NCBI GenBank assembly: GCA_005697215.1
Contig: CP040003.1
Coordinates: 620,001-684,000, forward strand
From: Candidatus Saccharibacteria bacterium oral taxon 488
GTDB lineage: Bacteria; Patescibacteriota; Saccharimonadia; Saccharimonadales; Saccharimonadaceae
Direction of reading: 5' to 3'
Length of the DNA: 64,000 nucleotides
Positions 1-8,528 of the stretch are shown piece by piece. Position numbers and translations under genes: made by a program. Under the pieces are notes generated by a model. The model saw nothing but the letters and a program-made list of their open reading frames with translations. It did not search any database and had not been told where the DNA came from. Within the stretch, counting starts at the first letter, position 1, and every line of letters begins with the position of its first letter.

Positions 1-16
1 GTAATAATTTTTGCCA

Positions 17-928
17 CTACACCACTGCCTTTCCGGCTGAACCAAAGGCCTGAATTTTAGTCTCGACCACTTCCTGTACGGCCGCATAGACTGGTGGCAT
101 CAGCTTGACAATGGCGTATTCGTTCGGATTTTCGCGCAAGGTTTTTTCCAGCGTCGTGCGGAAAGCGTAACGCATATCGGAATTAATATTAATCTTAGAA
201 ACGCCAATTTTCGCCGCATCCTTAAAATAATGCAGCGGCGTGCCTGATCCGCCATGGAGCGAAATCTGGCAGTGCAGCGCCTCGCGGATACGCGCTAATA
301 ATTCCAAATCCAGCACTTTCGGCACCGGATACAACCCGTGCAAATTACCAATCGCCGCCGCAAACGTGTCAATTCCCGTCGCCTCTACGAAATCACGCGC
401 GCCCTCTGGCGTGGAAAAGGTTTTCTTAATTTCTTCATAGTCAATCGCCTCGGTATGGACGTTTGATGAACCCCAAAAATAATGCGGCTCGGCTTCCACC
501 AACGCGCCGGTGAACTTGGCGTACTCGACAACTTCGCGGGTTTTGGCGATGATTTCCTCATCCGAGGCATCGTGATTTGCCTGGGAAATATCGATATGCA
601 CAAACTCATAACCCGCGTCAATCGCCCGCTTGCAGCCCTCCACTGTCGGCCCGTGATCCAAGTTCAAATACATCTCAATGCCGTATTCAGCCTTATAATT
701 ATCCACCAAATCGCGCACATTCTCCAGACCCATGGCCTTCACCTCGGCGTCTGATACTTCCACCAGCACTGGCGACTGGAGCTTCTGCGCCGCCCGCGCC
801 ACCGCGATCAGCGTTTCTTGATTATCAATATTAAACGCCCCGACCGCAAAATGTTGCGCCCGTGTCCGCTGCATCAAATGGCGTGCATGCGTGGTATTGC
901 GCCGAATGTCAGAAATTGTCAGTCCCAT
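17..928 (-). CDS. fba: Class II fructose-bisphosphate aldolase
   Basis: A 303-residue zinc-dependent class II aldolase, which interconverts fructose 1,6-bisphosphate with DHAP and glyceraldehyde 3-phosphate in the cytoplasm. The class II landmarks are in order: LNLDHGPTVEGC with the zinc-binding His, FVHIDIS, GALVEAEPH, the second metal His in AIGNLHGLYP, then SLHGGSGTP and KININSD near the phosphate site. Length is normal for the short class II group. The ATG at 926-928 is preceded by a purine-rich AAAAGGG. A TATAAT (961-966, minus strand) lies about 30 bases upstream, so this gene has a short leader. It stands alone downstream of the pentose phosphate operon on the same strand. The family call is firm; specificity for fructose bisphosphate over related ketose bisphosphates is inferred. 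Confidence 0.95.
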   Translation of the reverse strand: MGLTISDIRRNTTHARHLMQRTRAQHFAVGAFNIDNQETLIAVARAAQKLQSPVLVEVSDAEVKAMGLENVRDLVDNYKAEYGIEMYLNLDHGPTVEGCKRAIDAGYEFVHIDISQANHDASDEEIIAKTREVVEYAKFTGALVEAEPHYFWGSSNVHTEAIDYEEIKKTFSTPEGARDFVEATGIDTFAAAIGNLHGLYPVPKVLDLELLARIREALHCQISLHGGSGTPLHYFKDAAKIGVSKININSDMRYAFRTTLEKTLRENPNEYAIVKLMPPVYAAVQEVVETKIQAFGSAGKAVV

Positions 929-960
929 ATACCCTTTTATCCCTTATGCTATTTATGGTT

Positions 961-989
961 ATTATAGCAACGGCGATGGAAAATGAAAA
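961..989 (-). promoter_or_regulatory. Probable fba promoter
   Basis: On the minus strand a TATAAT (961-966) has a weak TTTTCA about 17 bases upstream (984-989). It would start a transcript roughly 25-30 bases before the fba ATG. Confidence 0.4.
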
Positions 990-1016
990 GAGGCGAAGGG
1001 GTTTTATGATTTATTT

Positions 1017-1196
1017 TTGTACGGTTTTCGTCAAAATGCTGGTCTTATCTTTTGGCTCATCATGGGGTCAATCCTCATGAGGGAACTTGGTATTTTTACT
1101 TATGCAGCAGCATGGGAGATCGCAACACTTGTGACAATTTCCTGTATAGCTGTAGACGCTCGAGAAATTCCCTGGCGCCTGCGTAAGCCTAAATAA
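1017..1196 (+). CDS. Possible small membrane protein
   Basis: A short open frame in the gap between fba and tktC, running from a TTG at 1017 (59 residues) or an ATG at 1062 (44 residues) to a TAA at 1194-1196. The translation has two hydrophobic stretches, GLIFWLIMGSIL and AAAWEIATLVTISCIAV, and a basic tail (WRLRKPK), as expected for a small two-pass membrane protein. Its end overlaps the 3' end of tktC by 8 bases. No clear ribosome site or promoter is visible, and I do not recognise the family, so it may be a chance frame. Confidence 0.3.
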   Translation: MYGFRQNAGLIFWLIMGSILMRELGIFTYAAAWEIATLVTISCIAVDAREIPWRLRKPK

Positions 1197-2151
1197 ATGA
1201 CAGGTTATCTTTTACGTGCCGGACAATTGTTTCAACATCAAGTCCATGCTTCTGCCATAATTCAGCTACCGTACCGCTTTCGCCGAACTGGTCGCGGACG
1301 CCGATACGCTTTATTTTGACTGGCAATTTATCGCCGAGTACTTCCGCCACCGCACTGCCAAATCCGCCTGCAATTTGCCCTTCTTCTGCTGTCACCACAC
1401 GGCCGCATTTTTGGGCGGCGGCAACGACCGCTGCTTCGTCCAGCGGTTTAATAGTGTTAAAATGCACGACTTCTGCCTGAACGCCGGAGTACGCCAATTG
1501 TTCTGCCGCCATGAGCAGCTGATAGGTCATCGTGCCAGTACCTAGTAACGCTACATCTTTACCCTGCCGCAGTACGGACGCTCGGCCTATGGCCACCTCA
1601 CCATCCAAAAACAGCAGCATGTCAGCTCGCGGCAACCGCACATAATTTGGCCGCGGATCAGCCGCCATCACTGCTGCCATCATTTCGGCCTCGTAGGCAT
1701 CACCTGGTGCCAAGACCACCATGTTTGGCAGACTCCGCATCAGCGCGATGTCCTCCAGCATTTGGTGCGTCGCGCCGTCCGCACCGACATTCAGCCCGGC
1801 GTGCGAACCGACCAGCTTGACCAGCTGACTATTCAGGCAAATTGTCGTCCGAATTTGTTCCCAATTACGCCCCGGACTGAACGCCGCATAACTGGCTGCA
1901 AACGGAATATTACCCATGGCTGCTAGCCCTGATGCCACCGTCACCAGATTTTGCTCTGCCACACCAACCTCAATGAACCGCGGCGCGCCGATTCGCTCGG
2001 CAAACTCGCCAAAGCCGACGCTGTCTGCCAGGTCAGCGCTTAGCGCCACAATTTGACTATTGTTCATTGCTGTGTGAACTAGTCCACGGCCAAAACCGAG
2101 CCGCATCGACGCGGTATTTCCCGCGCGCCAATCATCCCGCAGCATGCTCAT
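1189..2151 (-). CDS. Transketolase, C-terminal subunit
   Basis: A 320-residue protein covering the pyrimidine-binding and C-terminal domains of transketolase. Family signs are RFIEVGVAEQNLVTVASGLA (the catalytic Glu contacting TPP), the SHAGLNVGADGATHQ stretch and a C-terminal domain with VVTAEEGQIAGGFGSAV. It overlaps the upstream N-terminal subunit by 4 bases (ATGA), so translation is coupled and the two chains presumably form one enzyme. With RPE and RpiB it supports the non-oxidative pentose phosphate pathway, giving pentose phosphates for nucleotides without the oxidative branch. Split transketolases are known in archaea and several bacterial groups. A 1-deoxyxylulose-5-phosphate synthase is unlikely because that enzyme is one chain. 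Confidence 0.92.
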   Translation of the reverse strand: MSMLRDDWRAGNTASMRLGFGRGLVHTAMNNSQIVALSADLADSVGFGEFAERIGAPRFIEVGVAEQNLVTVASGLAAMGNIPFAASYAAFSPGRNWEQIRTTICLNSQLVKLVGSHAGLNVGADGATHQMLEDIALMRSLPNMVVLAPGDAYEAEMMAAVMAADPRPNYVRLPRADMLLFLDGEVAIGRASVLRQGKDVALLGTGTMTYQLLMAAEQLAYSGVQAEVVHFNTIKPLDEAAVVAAAQKCGRVVTAEEGQIAGGFGSAVAEVLGDKLPVKIKRIGVRDQFGESGTVAELWQKHGLDVETIVRHVKDNLSFI

Positions 2152-3008
2152 ACGCCCACCCCTTCTTCCGACTGTTTCTTAGCCAGTAAACCCAATTGTG
2201 TCAGCGCCGCGGCGGCCTGCTCGGCATTTGGCGCCTTGCCGTGCCATCGATAATCTCCCTCCATAAAATCAACGCCGCGCCCAGGTACCGTATGCGCGAT
2301 AATCACGCTCGGTTGCTCGCGTACTGCCTGTGCTGCTTCAATTGCCGCGATAATTCGCGCCACGTCATGCCCGTCGATTTCCTGCACCTGCCAACCGAAA
2401 CTGCGCCACTTCTCACCCAAATCATTCAGCGGCATGACTTTTTCTGTATCGCCGCCAATTTGAATAGTATTACGATCAACGATAGTGATTAGCCGGCCTA
2501 ATTTATACTTGGCTGCAAACATCGCCGCCTCCCAAATATTGCCTTCATTAAGTTCACCGTCACCTAAACTACAATATATGAAGCGTTCCGAATTCTGTAA
2601 ATACTGCAAATGATATGCCATGCCAGCAGCCTGACTGAGACCGCAGCCAAGCGGCCCGCTCGTCGTCTCTAGCCCTGGTAATTTTACCCGCTCCGGATGC
2701 CCTTGTAGCCGCGAGCCAAACTGCCGCAAACTCATTAACTCTGATTCCGATAAAAATCCGCGCATCGCCATCGCCGCGTATAGCAGTGGTGCATAATGGC
2801 CGTTACTCATGACGAACAGATCGCGATCAGGCCAATCCGGCTCTTCTGGCCGCAATCTAAGAATCCGAAAATACAGCACCGCCATCACATCAGCAAACCC
2901 CAGCGGTCCCGCCACATGACCACTACCAGCAGCCGTCACTTGGCGAATAATCAGCTGCCGTAATTCTTGCGCCTTCTTTTCTAGCTGGCCAGTCGTGAGT
3001 TGGCTCAT
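2148..3008 (-). CDS. Transketolase, N-terminal (TPP-binding) subunit
   Basis: A 286-residue TPP-binding half of transketolase. Visible motifs are the substrate His in SGHVAGPLG, the LQGHPE segment, TSGPLGCGLSQAAG, and the thiamine diphosphate motif SLGDGELNEGNIWEA followed by VDRN. HTVPGRGVDFMEG completes the domain. It is third in the operon rpiB-rpe-tktN-tktC, starts 6 bases after the rpe stop and overlaps tktC by 4 bases. The pair should transfer two-carbon units between sugar phosphates. The two-subunit arrangement looks intact, with no trace of a broken single gene. Confidence 0.93.
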   Translation of the reverse strand: MSQLTTGQLEKKAQELRQLIIRQVTAAGSGHVAGPLGFADVMAVLYFRILRLRPEEPDWPDRDLFVMSNGHYAPLLYAAMAMRGFLSESELMSLRQFGSRLQGHPERVKLPGLETTSGPLGCGLSQAAGMAYHLQYLQNSERFIYCSLGDGELNEGNIWEAAMFAAKYKLGRLITIVDRNTIQIGGDTEKVMPLNDLGEKWRSFGWQVQEIDGHDVARIIAAIEAAQAVREQPSVIIAHTVPGRGVDFMEGDYRWHGKAPNAEQAAAALTQLGLLAKKQSEEGVGV

Positions 3009-3014
3009 GGTAAA

Positions 3015-3665
3015 CTACCCGAGCACACCCGTCTTGCTAATTTCCTGCTGGAGTTTAGCGAACATTGCTGGTGGATCAGTTGCTTTTTGGATTGTCCCGC
3101 CAACGTTCAGGACGTTCACGCCGCCCTGAACAAGGCTATAAGCATTGTCAACCATCACACCACCATCCCAACCAATTTCAACATTCGGATTAATCATCTT
3201 GACGAGCCGAATTTTTTCCAGCTGCATCAGGCTGGCTGTTCCGCCAAACTTACCTAGCTCACCGCTGAAAATCAGGACATGCTCTGCCTCTTTGATAAGC
3301 TCTTCGACGGTTTGCGGCACTGTTGGCTTGAGCAGTGCTAGCCCAGCCATAATACCCGAGCGCTTAATTTCTTTGAGTGCCCCCAACACGTCGCCTTCGG
3401 CCTCGGCATGAATAATAATCAAATGCGGCCTCAGTGCGATTAACTTCGGTACATACTCATCTAGTTTGTTCACCATGGCGTGAATATCAATCGTCCAACC
3501 TTCTGGTGCCCATAATTCTGGGATGCTGACCGTAAAGGTTGGCGCAAATTCACCATCAGTCAAATCGATATGCACCCGCTCAGCAAAGCCGGTAATTCTA
3601 TCGACTTGCTCTTTGTATTGCTGGGCATTTTCTGCCAAAATTGCCGGGGCGATAACACTACTCAT
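3015..3665 (-). CDS. rpe: Ribulose-phosphate 3-epimerase
   Basis: A 216-residue TIM-barrel epimerase interconverting ribulose 5-phosphate and xylulose 5-phosphate. The metal and catalytic positions are in VHIDLTDGEF, IDIHAMV, LIIIHAEAEGD and EIGWDGGVMVDN; the family usually reads V-D-G-G at the last site and this protein has W-D-G-G. It ends with the phosphate-binding GGVNVLNVGGTI. Its start overlaps the rpiB stop by 4 bases and tktN follows after 6 bases, so it is co-expressed with the rest of the non-oxidative pentose phosphate pathway. The sequence is somewhat divergent, so a related 3-epimerase activity is possible, but the operon fits RPE. Confidence 0.87.
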   Translation of the reverse strand: MSSVIAPAILAENAQQYKEQVDRITGFAERVHIDLTDGEFAPTFTVSIPELWAPEGWTIDIHAMVNKLDEYVPKLIALRPHLIIIHAEAEGDVLGALKEIKRSGIMAGLALLKPTVPQTVEELIKEAEHVLIFSGELGKFGGTASLMQLEKIRLVKMINPNVEIGWDGGVMVDNAYSLVQGGVNVLNVGGTIQKATDPPAMFAKLQQEISKTGVLG

Positions 3666-4114
3666 ACGATCTCATCCAGTTGCGCATTGCGCCGATTATA
3701 CCGCGGGGCATCCGTGTATGCAGTATTGAGCCACGTTTCAACAATGCCCTTCCAGGCAGCTTCGTTATCCTCGAGGACCCTAGCCGGCAGACATAATACA
3801 TTCGAATTATTGTCACGCCGCGTCATCCTCGCCTCATGTGCATCCCAAATAACACTGGCGCGGATCCCCTTAAAACGATTCGCCGCCATACACATACCCT
3901 GACCGCCGCCACAAATTAAAATTGCCCGTGGATCATCCTCGCTATCACCAATCACTCGCAGCGCTGCCGCTGCCGCAAACTGCGGAAAGTCGTCATCAGG
4001 ATTAAGCTCACGACCACCGACATCCTCGACTGCGTAGCCACTTTTCGCCAAATACGCAAATACTTTTTCTTTCAGCGTAAACCCGCGATGATCTGAACCA
4101 AGATAAATCTTCAT
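3662..4114 (-). CDS. rpiB: Ribose-5-phosphate isomerase B
   Basis: A 150-residue RpiB-family isomerase for ribose 5-phosphate and ribulose 5-phosphate. The start is IYLGSDHRGFTLKE, typical of the family, with the active-site region ILICGGGQGMCMAANRFKG and a conserved NVLCLPARVL. The chosen ATG (4112-4114) is the one where the family homology begins. A TATACT (4121-4126, minus strand) ends just 6 bases upstream of it, so the mRNA should be leaderless. It is the first gene of the rpiB-rpe-tktN-tktC operon and overlaps rpe by 4 bases. An upstream in-frame start would add 13 non-conserved residues and lie within the promoter. Confidence 0.92.
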   Translation of the reverse strand: MKIYLGSDHRGFTLKEKVFAYLAKSGYAVEDVGGRELNPDDDFPQFAAAAALRVIGDSEDDPRAILICGGGQGMCMAANRFKGIRASVIWDAHEARMTRRDNNSNVLCLPARVLEDNEAAWKGIVETWLNTAYTDAPRYNRRNAQLDEIV

Positions 4115-4177
4115 GGGTTTAGTATAAGCGGTTTGGGCGATATTTGCAACCAATCAAGTCCTTGGAAGTCCGGCCCA

Positions 4178-4870
4178 TTACGACGCCGATCCACAGCTGG
4201 CCAACACCTTATCCATCACCTCTTTCTCTGCATTTGTTACCCACAGACGATATTTACGCTTAACCGCCACCTGCCGTTCAATGTACTGACAGCGAAACGG
4301 CTTGTTGGGAGGCAGCCAGGTTGCCGCGTCGCCATCACCTTTGGCTTGGTTGGCCGGACCGTCGGCAGCCAACAAATTCAGCGGGTCGTTTGCCAATTTT
4401 TCTCGTTCCTCACGTGGTAGTTGCTGTGCACCTTTCTGCCACGCATCACTTAACGCCACCACGTGATCGATTTGTACTTTCGACGAGGTCTCTGGCCCGC
4501 GCTGAAACTTGATTGTCCGACCAGTATACGGGTCACGTAGTGTCCCAGCCAACACGCGACATTTATCATCAATTTTTGTTTCCATTAGATCCCGCGCCAA
4601 AATTACTTCACGCACTGAGCAGCCGCTCATTTTACCCCAACCATCACTAAATTGTTTGCGGCTATAGCCCGTTTTGGGTGCGCGACCTTTAACCTCTAGT
4701 TTAGCTAACTCCGCCTGAGCGTTTGAATCACCAAATAATTGCCGCTGCATAGACGGCGAAGTTGGTGCAACCCGCGGCTGCTGCAATTGCACCGCCCACA
4801 CTACTGCACCCACTACCGCCGTGACAAGCAGTACCATTATCTGCCGCCGTCTAATTTTCCTCGTTGCCAT
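4178..4870 (-). CDS. Secreted or membrane-anchored HNH nuclease
   Basis: A 230-residue protein with a basic N-terminus and one hydrophobic segment (IMVLLVTAVVGAVVWAV), then a mature region ending in an HNH/DUF1524-like nuclease domain. The core is KVQIDHVVALSDAW, followed by DPLNLLAADGPANQAKGD and WLPPN, the arrangement in extracellular Actinobacterial nucleases. Two cysteines in the domain (GCSVREV, DDKCRVL) may form a disulfide. Inference: it degrades DNA outside the cell, useful to an organism that must scavenge nucleotides. The start ATG (4868-4870) has a TATAAT 6 bases upstream and fires divergently from pepN across a 20-base gap. It could be signal-cleaved or stay membrane-anchored. Confidence 0.8.
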   Translation of the reverse strand: MATRKIRRRQIMVLLVTAVVGAVVWAVQLQQPRVAPTSPSMQRQLFGDSNAQAELAKLEVKGRAPKTGYSRKQFSDGWGKMSGCSVREVILARDLMETKIDDKCRVLAGTLRDPYTGRTIKFQRGPETSSKVQIDHVVALSDAWQKGAQQLPREEREKLANDPLNLLAADGPANQAKGDGDAATWLPPNKPFRCQYIERQVAVKRKYRLWVTNAEKEVMDKVLASCGSAS

Positions 4871-4890
4871 ATTTATATTATAATGAAAGT
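4871..4890. promoter_or_regulatory. Overlapping divergent leaderless promoters
   Basis: The whole intergenic space between two divergent start codons is 20 bases. It holds a minus-strand TATAAT (4877-4882) and a plus-strand TATAAT (4879-4884) that overlap by 4 bases. Each ends 6 bases before its own ATG. Any -35 contacts must lie inside the opposite coding sequence. Polymerase binding at one promoter should exclude the other. Confidence 0.8.
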
Positions 4891-7407
4891 ATGAAAACAG
4901 TTCCACGCCTACTCGACACCTTTATGCCACATCATTACGCATTAACTCTTGATCTGACGCACGCCGAAGAAAAATCTTTTTCTGGCTCGGTAATTATTTC
5001 TGGCGAGTCGACTGGCGAGTCAATTTCACTACATTCCAAAGAATTAACTATTCATTCAGCGTTGATTGACGACCAGCCAGCTGAGTTTTCTCTTGGTGAA
5101 TTTGACGAATTACGCCTGTCACGCCCAGAGCTGTCCAGTGGACAGCACACCGTTCGCATCGACTTTTCCGGCGCCATCACCGACGCCATGCATGGATTAT
5201 ACCCTTGCTATTTCACTCACGACGGTGTCAAAAAGCAGCTGTTTGCTACCCAATTTGAATCGCACCACGCCCGCGAAGTCTTTCCGTGTGTTGACGAGCC
5301 AGCCGCCAAAGCCACGTATGACGTGACACTCGTGACCGCTCCGGACTTGACTGTCCTTGGCAATATGCCCGTCACTGAATCATCTGAAAAGAACGGCGCG
5401 CTGACAACCACCTTCGCCACCACGCCACGAATGAGTAGTTATTTGCTGGCTTTTGTCGTCGGTGAACTCCACAAGAAATCCGCCCACACCACCTCTGGCG
5501 TTGAGGTAAATGTTTGGGCCACACCAGCCCAAAGCGAAGACATACTGGATTTTGCGCTGGACATCGCCACTGGCTCCATTGATTTTTATGATGAATATTT
5601 TGGCGTGCCGTATCCGCTACCAAAATCTGACCACGTGGCGCTGCCAGATTTCTCGTCTGGTGCCATGGAAAACTGGGGACTCATCACCTACCGCGAAAGC
5701 TGCTTGCTGGCTGACCCGAAATTAACGCCAGAATCGTCCAAGCGCTTCATCGCCACCGTCATCGCTCACGAACTCAGCCACCAGTGGTTTGGTAATCTGG
5801 TGACCATGCAGTGGTGGAATGACCTGTGGTTGAACGAAAGTTTCGCTAATATGATGGAATACGTGGCAGTCGACGCGCTGCATCCAGAATGGCGAATGTG
5901 GGAGGATTTCGCCACCAGCGAGGTCACCGCGGCGCTGCGGCGCGACAGCTTGGATGGTGTGCAGCCAGTGCAGGCCGACGTTAATCATCCGGACGAGATC
6001 AGCACTTTGTTTGACCCGGCGATTGTCTATGCCAAGGGCGGACGGCTATTAGTGATGGTGCGGCGGCTGATCGGCGAGGAGGCGTTTCGCGCAGGACTAA
6101 AGTCATATTTTGAAAAATTTGCCTATCAAAACACTGTTGGTAATGATTTATGGCAAGAGCTAGAAACCGCCAGCGGCCAGCCAGTTGTTGAATTGATGAA
6201 TGCCTGGATTTCTCAGCCGGGGTTGCCGATTGTGCAGGTCGAGCAGGATAGTTCTGGCGAGCAGTCCACTGTCACCCTCCGCCAGGAACGCTTTTTCATC
6301 GGCGACCATCAGCCGTCCGACGCCCTGTGGCCAATTCCACTGTTCGCCAATCAGCCGCTTGATGATATTCTGACCGAGCACGAGAAAACGTTTACGGCAA
6401 ATGGCGACGTTCGGCTAAACTGCGGACTGAACGGACATTTCGTAACGCACTACGACTCAGCAACACGAGATCGATTGATCGAAAAAGCGGCAGAATTACC
6501 GACGTTAGATAAAATTTGCTTATTGCAAGACATGACGTTGTTGGCGCGGTCTGGACGAGAAAGTTCGGCGGCGCTACTGCCGCTGGCACGCGTTTTTCAG
6601 CACGAGACCAATGAAAGAGTCTTTAATAAAGCCGGGACAAATTTGGTGGAATTGCGCAAATTCGTCGATGACAGTGAAGCAGGACGCGCTCGGCTAAAGC
6701 AGATTTCTGCTGAATTTGCCCGCGATACATTCATGGAACTTGGCTGGGATGAGCAGGACGGCGAGTCTGATGACGACCGCGAACGGCGCACGGCAGCGCT
6801 AGGTTTGATGTTATACGGCGAAGACTCAGCAGCGCTCGCGGAGGCCAAACGACGTTTTAATGAGACTAACCCAGAGGATTTACCAGCTGAAATTCGCCCG
6901 CTGATCATCAACGCCAATGTCAGATACTTCGAGACGCCAGAAATGATTGACAAGCTTTTTACGATATACCAGAATACACCGTCAGCCGACTTGCAAGTTG
7001 ATATCGCGCTAAGCCTGACCTCGACGAAAAATCCAGCAACCGCCGAACGAATTTTAACGGCGATCAAGGATGCTGACATTATCCGCCCGCAAGACGCCAG
7101 CCGCTGGTTTATTTACCTCATCCGCACGCGGGAAAATCGGCAAATTGCCTGGAATTGGCTGAAAGAAAATTGGTCGTGGGTGAAAGATACCTTTGGCGGC
7201 GATAAAAGCTACGATAATTTTATCCGCTACGCCGCCAGCGCTCTGTTGACCCGCGATGAGCTAAACGACTTCACCAAATTCACTAAGCCGCTGCGCGCCG
7301 AACCAGCCCTGACCCGCACCATTGATTTGGGTATCCGTGAGATAGCCGGTAGAGTAGCACTGATTGAACGGGATCAGGCGGCGGTTATTGATGCACTTAG
7401 TAACTAG
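4891..7407 (+). CDS. pepN: M1-family zinc aminopeptidase (PepN-like)
   Basis: An 838-residue gluzincin aminopeptidase, probably cytoplasmic as no signal peptide is seen. The substrate motif GAMENWG is at about residue 257. The zinc motif HELSHQWFGN starts at residue 293, with the second Glu of HExxH-x18-E in LNESFAN at 316. The C-terminal half is the helical ERAP1-like domain. It trims N-terminal residues from peptides, fitting an amino-acid scavenger. The ATG at 4891 was chosen because homology starts at KTVPRLLDTFMPHHY and a TATAAT ends 6 bases upstream. An earlier in-frame ATG at 4864 would lie inside the divergent nuclease gene. Confidence 0.93.
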   Translation: MKTVPRLLDTFMPHHYALTLDLTHAEEKSFSGSVIISGESTGESISLHSKELTIHSALIDDQPAEFSLGEFDELRLSRPELSSGQHTVRIDFSGAITDAMHGLYPCYFTHDGVKKQLFATQFESHHAREVFPCVDEPAAKATYDVTLVTAPDLTVLGNMPVTESSEKNGALTTTFATTPRMSSYLLAFVVGELHKKSAHTTSGVEVNVWATPAQSEDILDFALDIATGSIDFYDEYFGVPYPLPKSDHVALPDFSSGAMENWGLITYRESCLLADPKLTPESSKRFIATVIAHELSHQWFGNLVTMQWWNDLWLNESFANMMEYVAVDALHPEWRMWEDFATSEVTAALRRDSLDGVQPVQADVNHPDEISTLFDPAIVYAKGGRLLVMVRRLIGEEAFRAGLKSYFEKFAYQNTVGNDLWQELETASGQPVVELMNAWISQPGLPIVQVEQDSSGEQSTVTLRQERFFIGDHQPSDALWPIPLFANQPLDDILTEHEKTFTANGDVRLNCGLNGHFVTHYDSATRDRLIEKAAELPTLDKICLLQDMTLLARSGRESSAALLPLARVFQHETNERVFNKAGTNLVELRKFVDDSEAGRARLKQISAEFARDTFMELGWDEQDGESDDDRERRTAALGLMLYGEDSAALAEAKRRFNETNPEDLPAEIRPLIINANVRYFETPEMIDKLFTIYQNTPSADLQVDIALSLTSTKNPATAERILTAIKDADIIRPQDASRWFIYLIRTRENRQIAWNWLKENWSWVKDTFGGDKSYDNFIRYAASALLTRDELNDFTKFTKPLRAEPALTRTIDLGIREIAGRVALIERDQAAVIDALSN

Positions 7408-7451
7408 ATCTATTTGGCCTTAGGCGTTACCTCTATGTTGTAGTGGCATAG

Positions 7452-8528
7452 CTAGTCGATAACGACAGATTGTTTGCTACTCTGCTCTCCGTCAACAGCT
7501 ATCGCTAGTATCTGCATGTCGCGCCCCTCATACTGTGGATGCTTCGCTACGAACAATTCCGCCGCGAAGCGCATTTGACGCTGTTTTTTGGCGGTAATTG
7601 CCGCCAGTCCACCGCCAAAGTTGTCGTTTTTACGATATTTTACCTCTGTAAAATGCAACGTATCGTCCTTCGAGCTGACAATATCAATTTCGCAGTACCG
7701 TGTCCGCCAGTTGCGGGCGATGATCTCATGGCCGTCCGCCACTAGCCAGTCTGCGGCGGCCTGCTCGCCCGCGTTGCCAATGTCGCGAGTAGTGGATAGG
7801 CGAGCAGCGGGTTCGCTATCTCCTCCGACAGAGGTTGTGAAATGTTCGCGAGTAGCGGACGTTTCAGCCGAACGCTCACGAGCCATCTCCGGTGGAGGTG
7901 CGAGTGAAGAGTGTACTCTGGAGGAGAATGGTAGCGAACCAGCCTCCACATACTTCTGTAGCGGCGCAAAACTCAGTCGATGCAATGGCGTCACGCCCAA
8001 CCGCTCAATTGCCATACGGTGCTTGGCCACGCCATAGCCAGCATTTGACGCGAAGCCATACCCTGGATAGACCGCATCTTGCTCGGTCATGTACTGATCA
8101 CGCGCTACTTTGGCGATGATCGACGCCGCCGACACACTGGGAATCAAACCGTCGGCCTTGGCCATCACCGTCACGTATCGCTCCAGCGCTGTATCCGCCA
8201 GAAAATTAACCGTCCCGTCAATGATAATTTCATCAAATGCCAAATTTTTCTCTTTACACTGCGCCTGAATTTGCTTGACCGCTCGCCGTGTCGCCAGCCT
8301 TAGCGCCTGACTCATGCCAACGTCGTCCAATTCCCTGGCGCTCACCCAGCCTAGCGCCCATGCAGCCGCCTGCTCGCGAATCACCTCGTCCAGATCCTCA
8401 CGGCATTTTTTGGTTAACTTTTTACTATCATTGAGACCCTCAATCTCGACACCACCCAAAATCACTGCACCCACCACCAGTGGCCCGGCCCACGGCCCGC
8501 GTCCAACTTCATCAATGCCGAGGATCAT
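7452..8528 (-). CDS. rnhB: RNase HII fused to a YraN/UPF0102 nuclease-fold domain
   Basis: A 358-residue fusion. Residues 1 to about 195 are RNase HII: ILGIDEVGRGPWAGPL (first acidic residues), LNDSKKLTKKCRE, IIIDGTVNF and ASIIAKVARDQYM. It removes RNA from RNA-DNA hybrids and single ribonucleotides. A linker of about 50 low-complexity Ser/Ala/Arg/Glu residues follows. The C-terminal 110 residues match UPF0102: GNAGEQAAADWL, EIIARNWR, EIDIVSSKDDTLHFTEVKYRK, the D-ExK layout of a restriction-like fold. In most bacteria rnhB and yraN are separate, often adjacent genes. The ATG at 8526-8528 is used; a GTG two codons earlier is possible. It overlaps the end of the VanZ-like gene by 17 bases and is probably co-transcribed with it. 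Confidence 0.9.
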   Translation of the reverse strand: MILGIDEVGRGPWAGPLVVGAVILGGVEIEGLNDSKKLTKKCREDLDEVIREQAAAWALGWVSARELDDVGMSQALRLATRRAVKQIQAQCKEKNLAFDEIIIDGTVNFLADTALERYVTVMAKADGLIPSVSAASIIAKVARDQYMTEQDAVYPGYGFASNAGYGVAKHRMAIERLGVTPLHRLSFAPLQKYVEAGSLPFSSRVHSSLAPPPEMARERSAETSATREHFTTSVGGDSEPAARLSTTRDIGNAGEQAAADWLVADGHEIIARNWRTRYCEIDIVSSKDDTLHFTEVKYRKNDNFGGGLAAITAKKQRQMRFAAELFVAKHPQYEGRDMQILAIAVDGEQSSKQSVVID

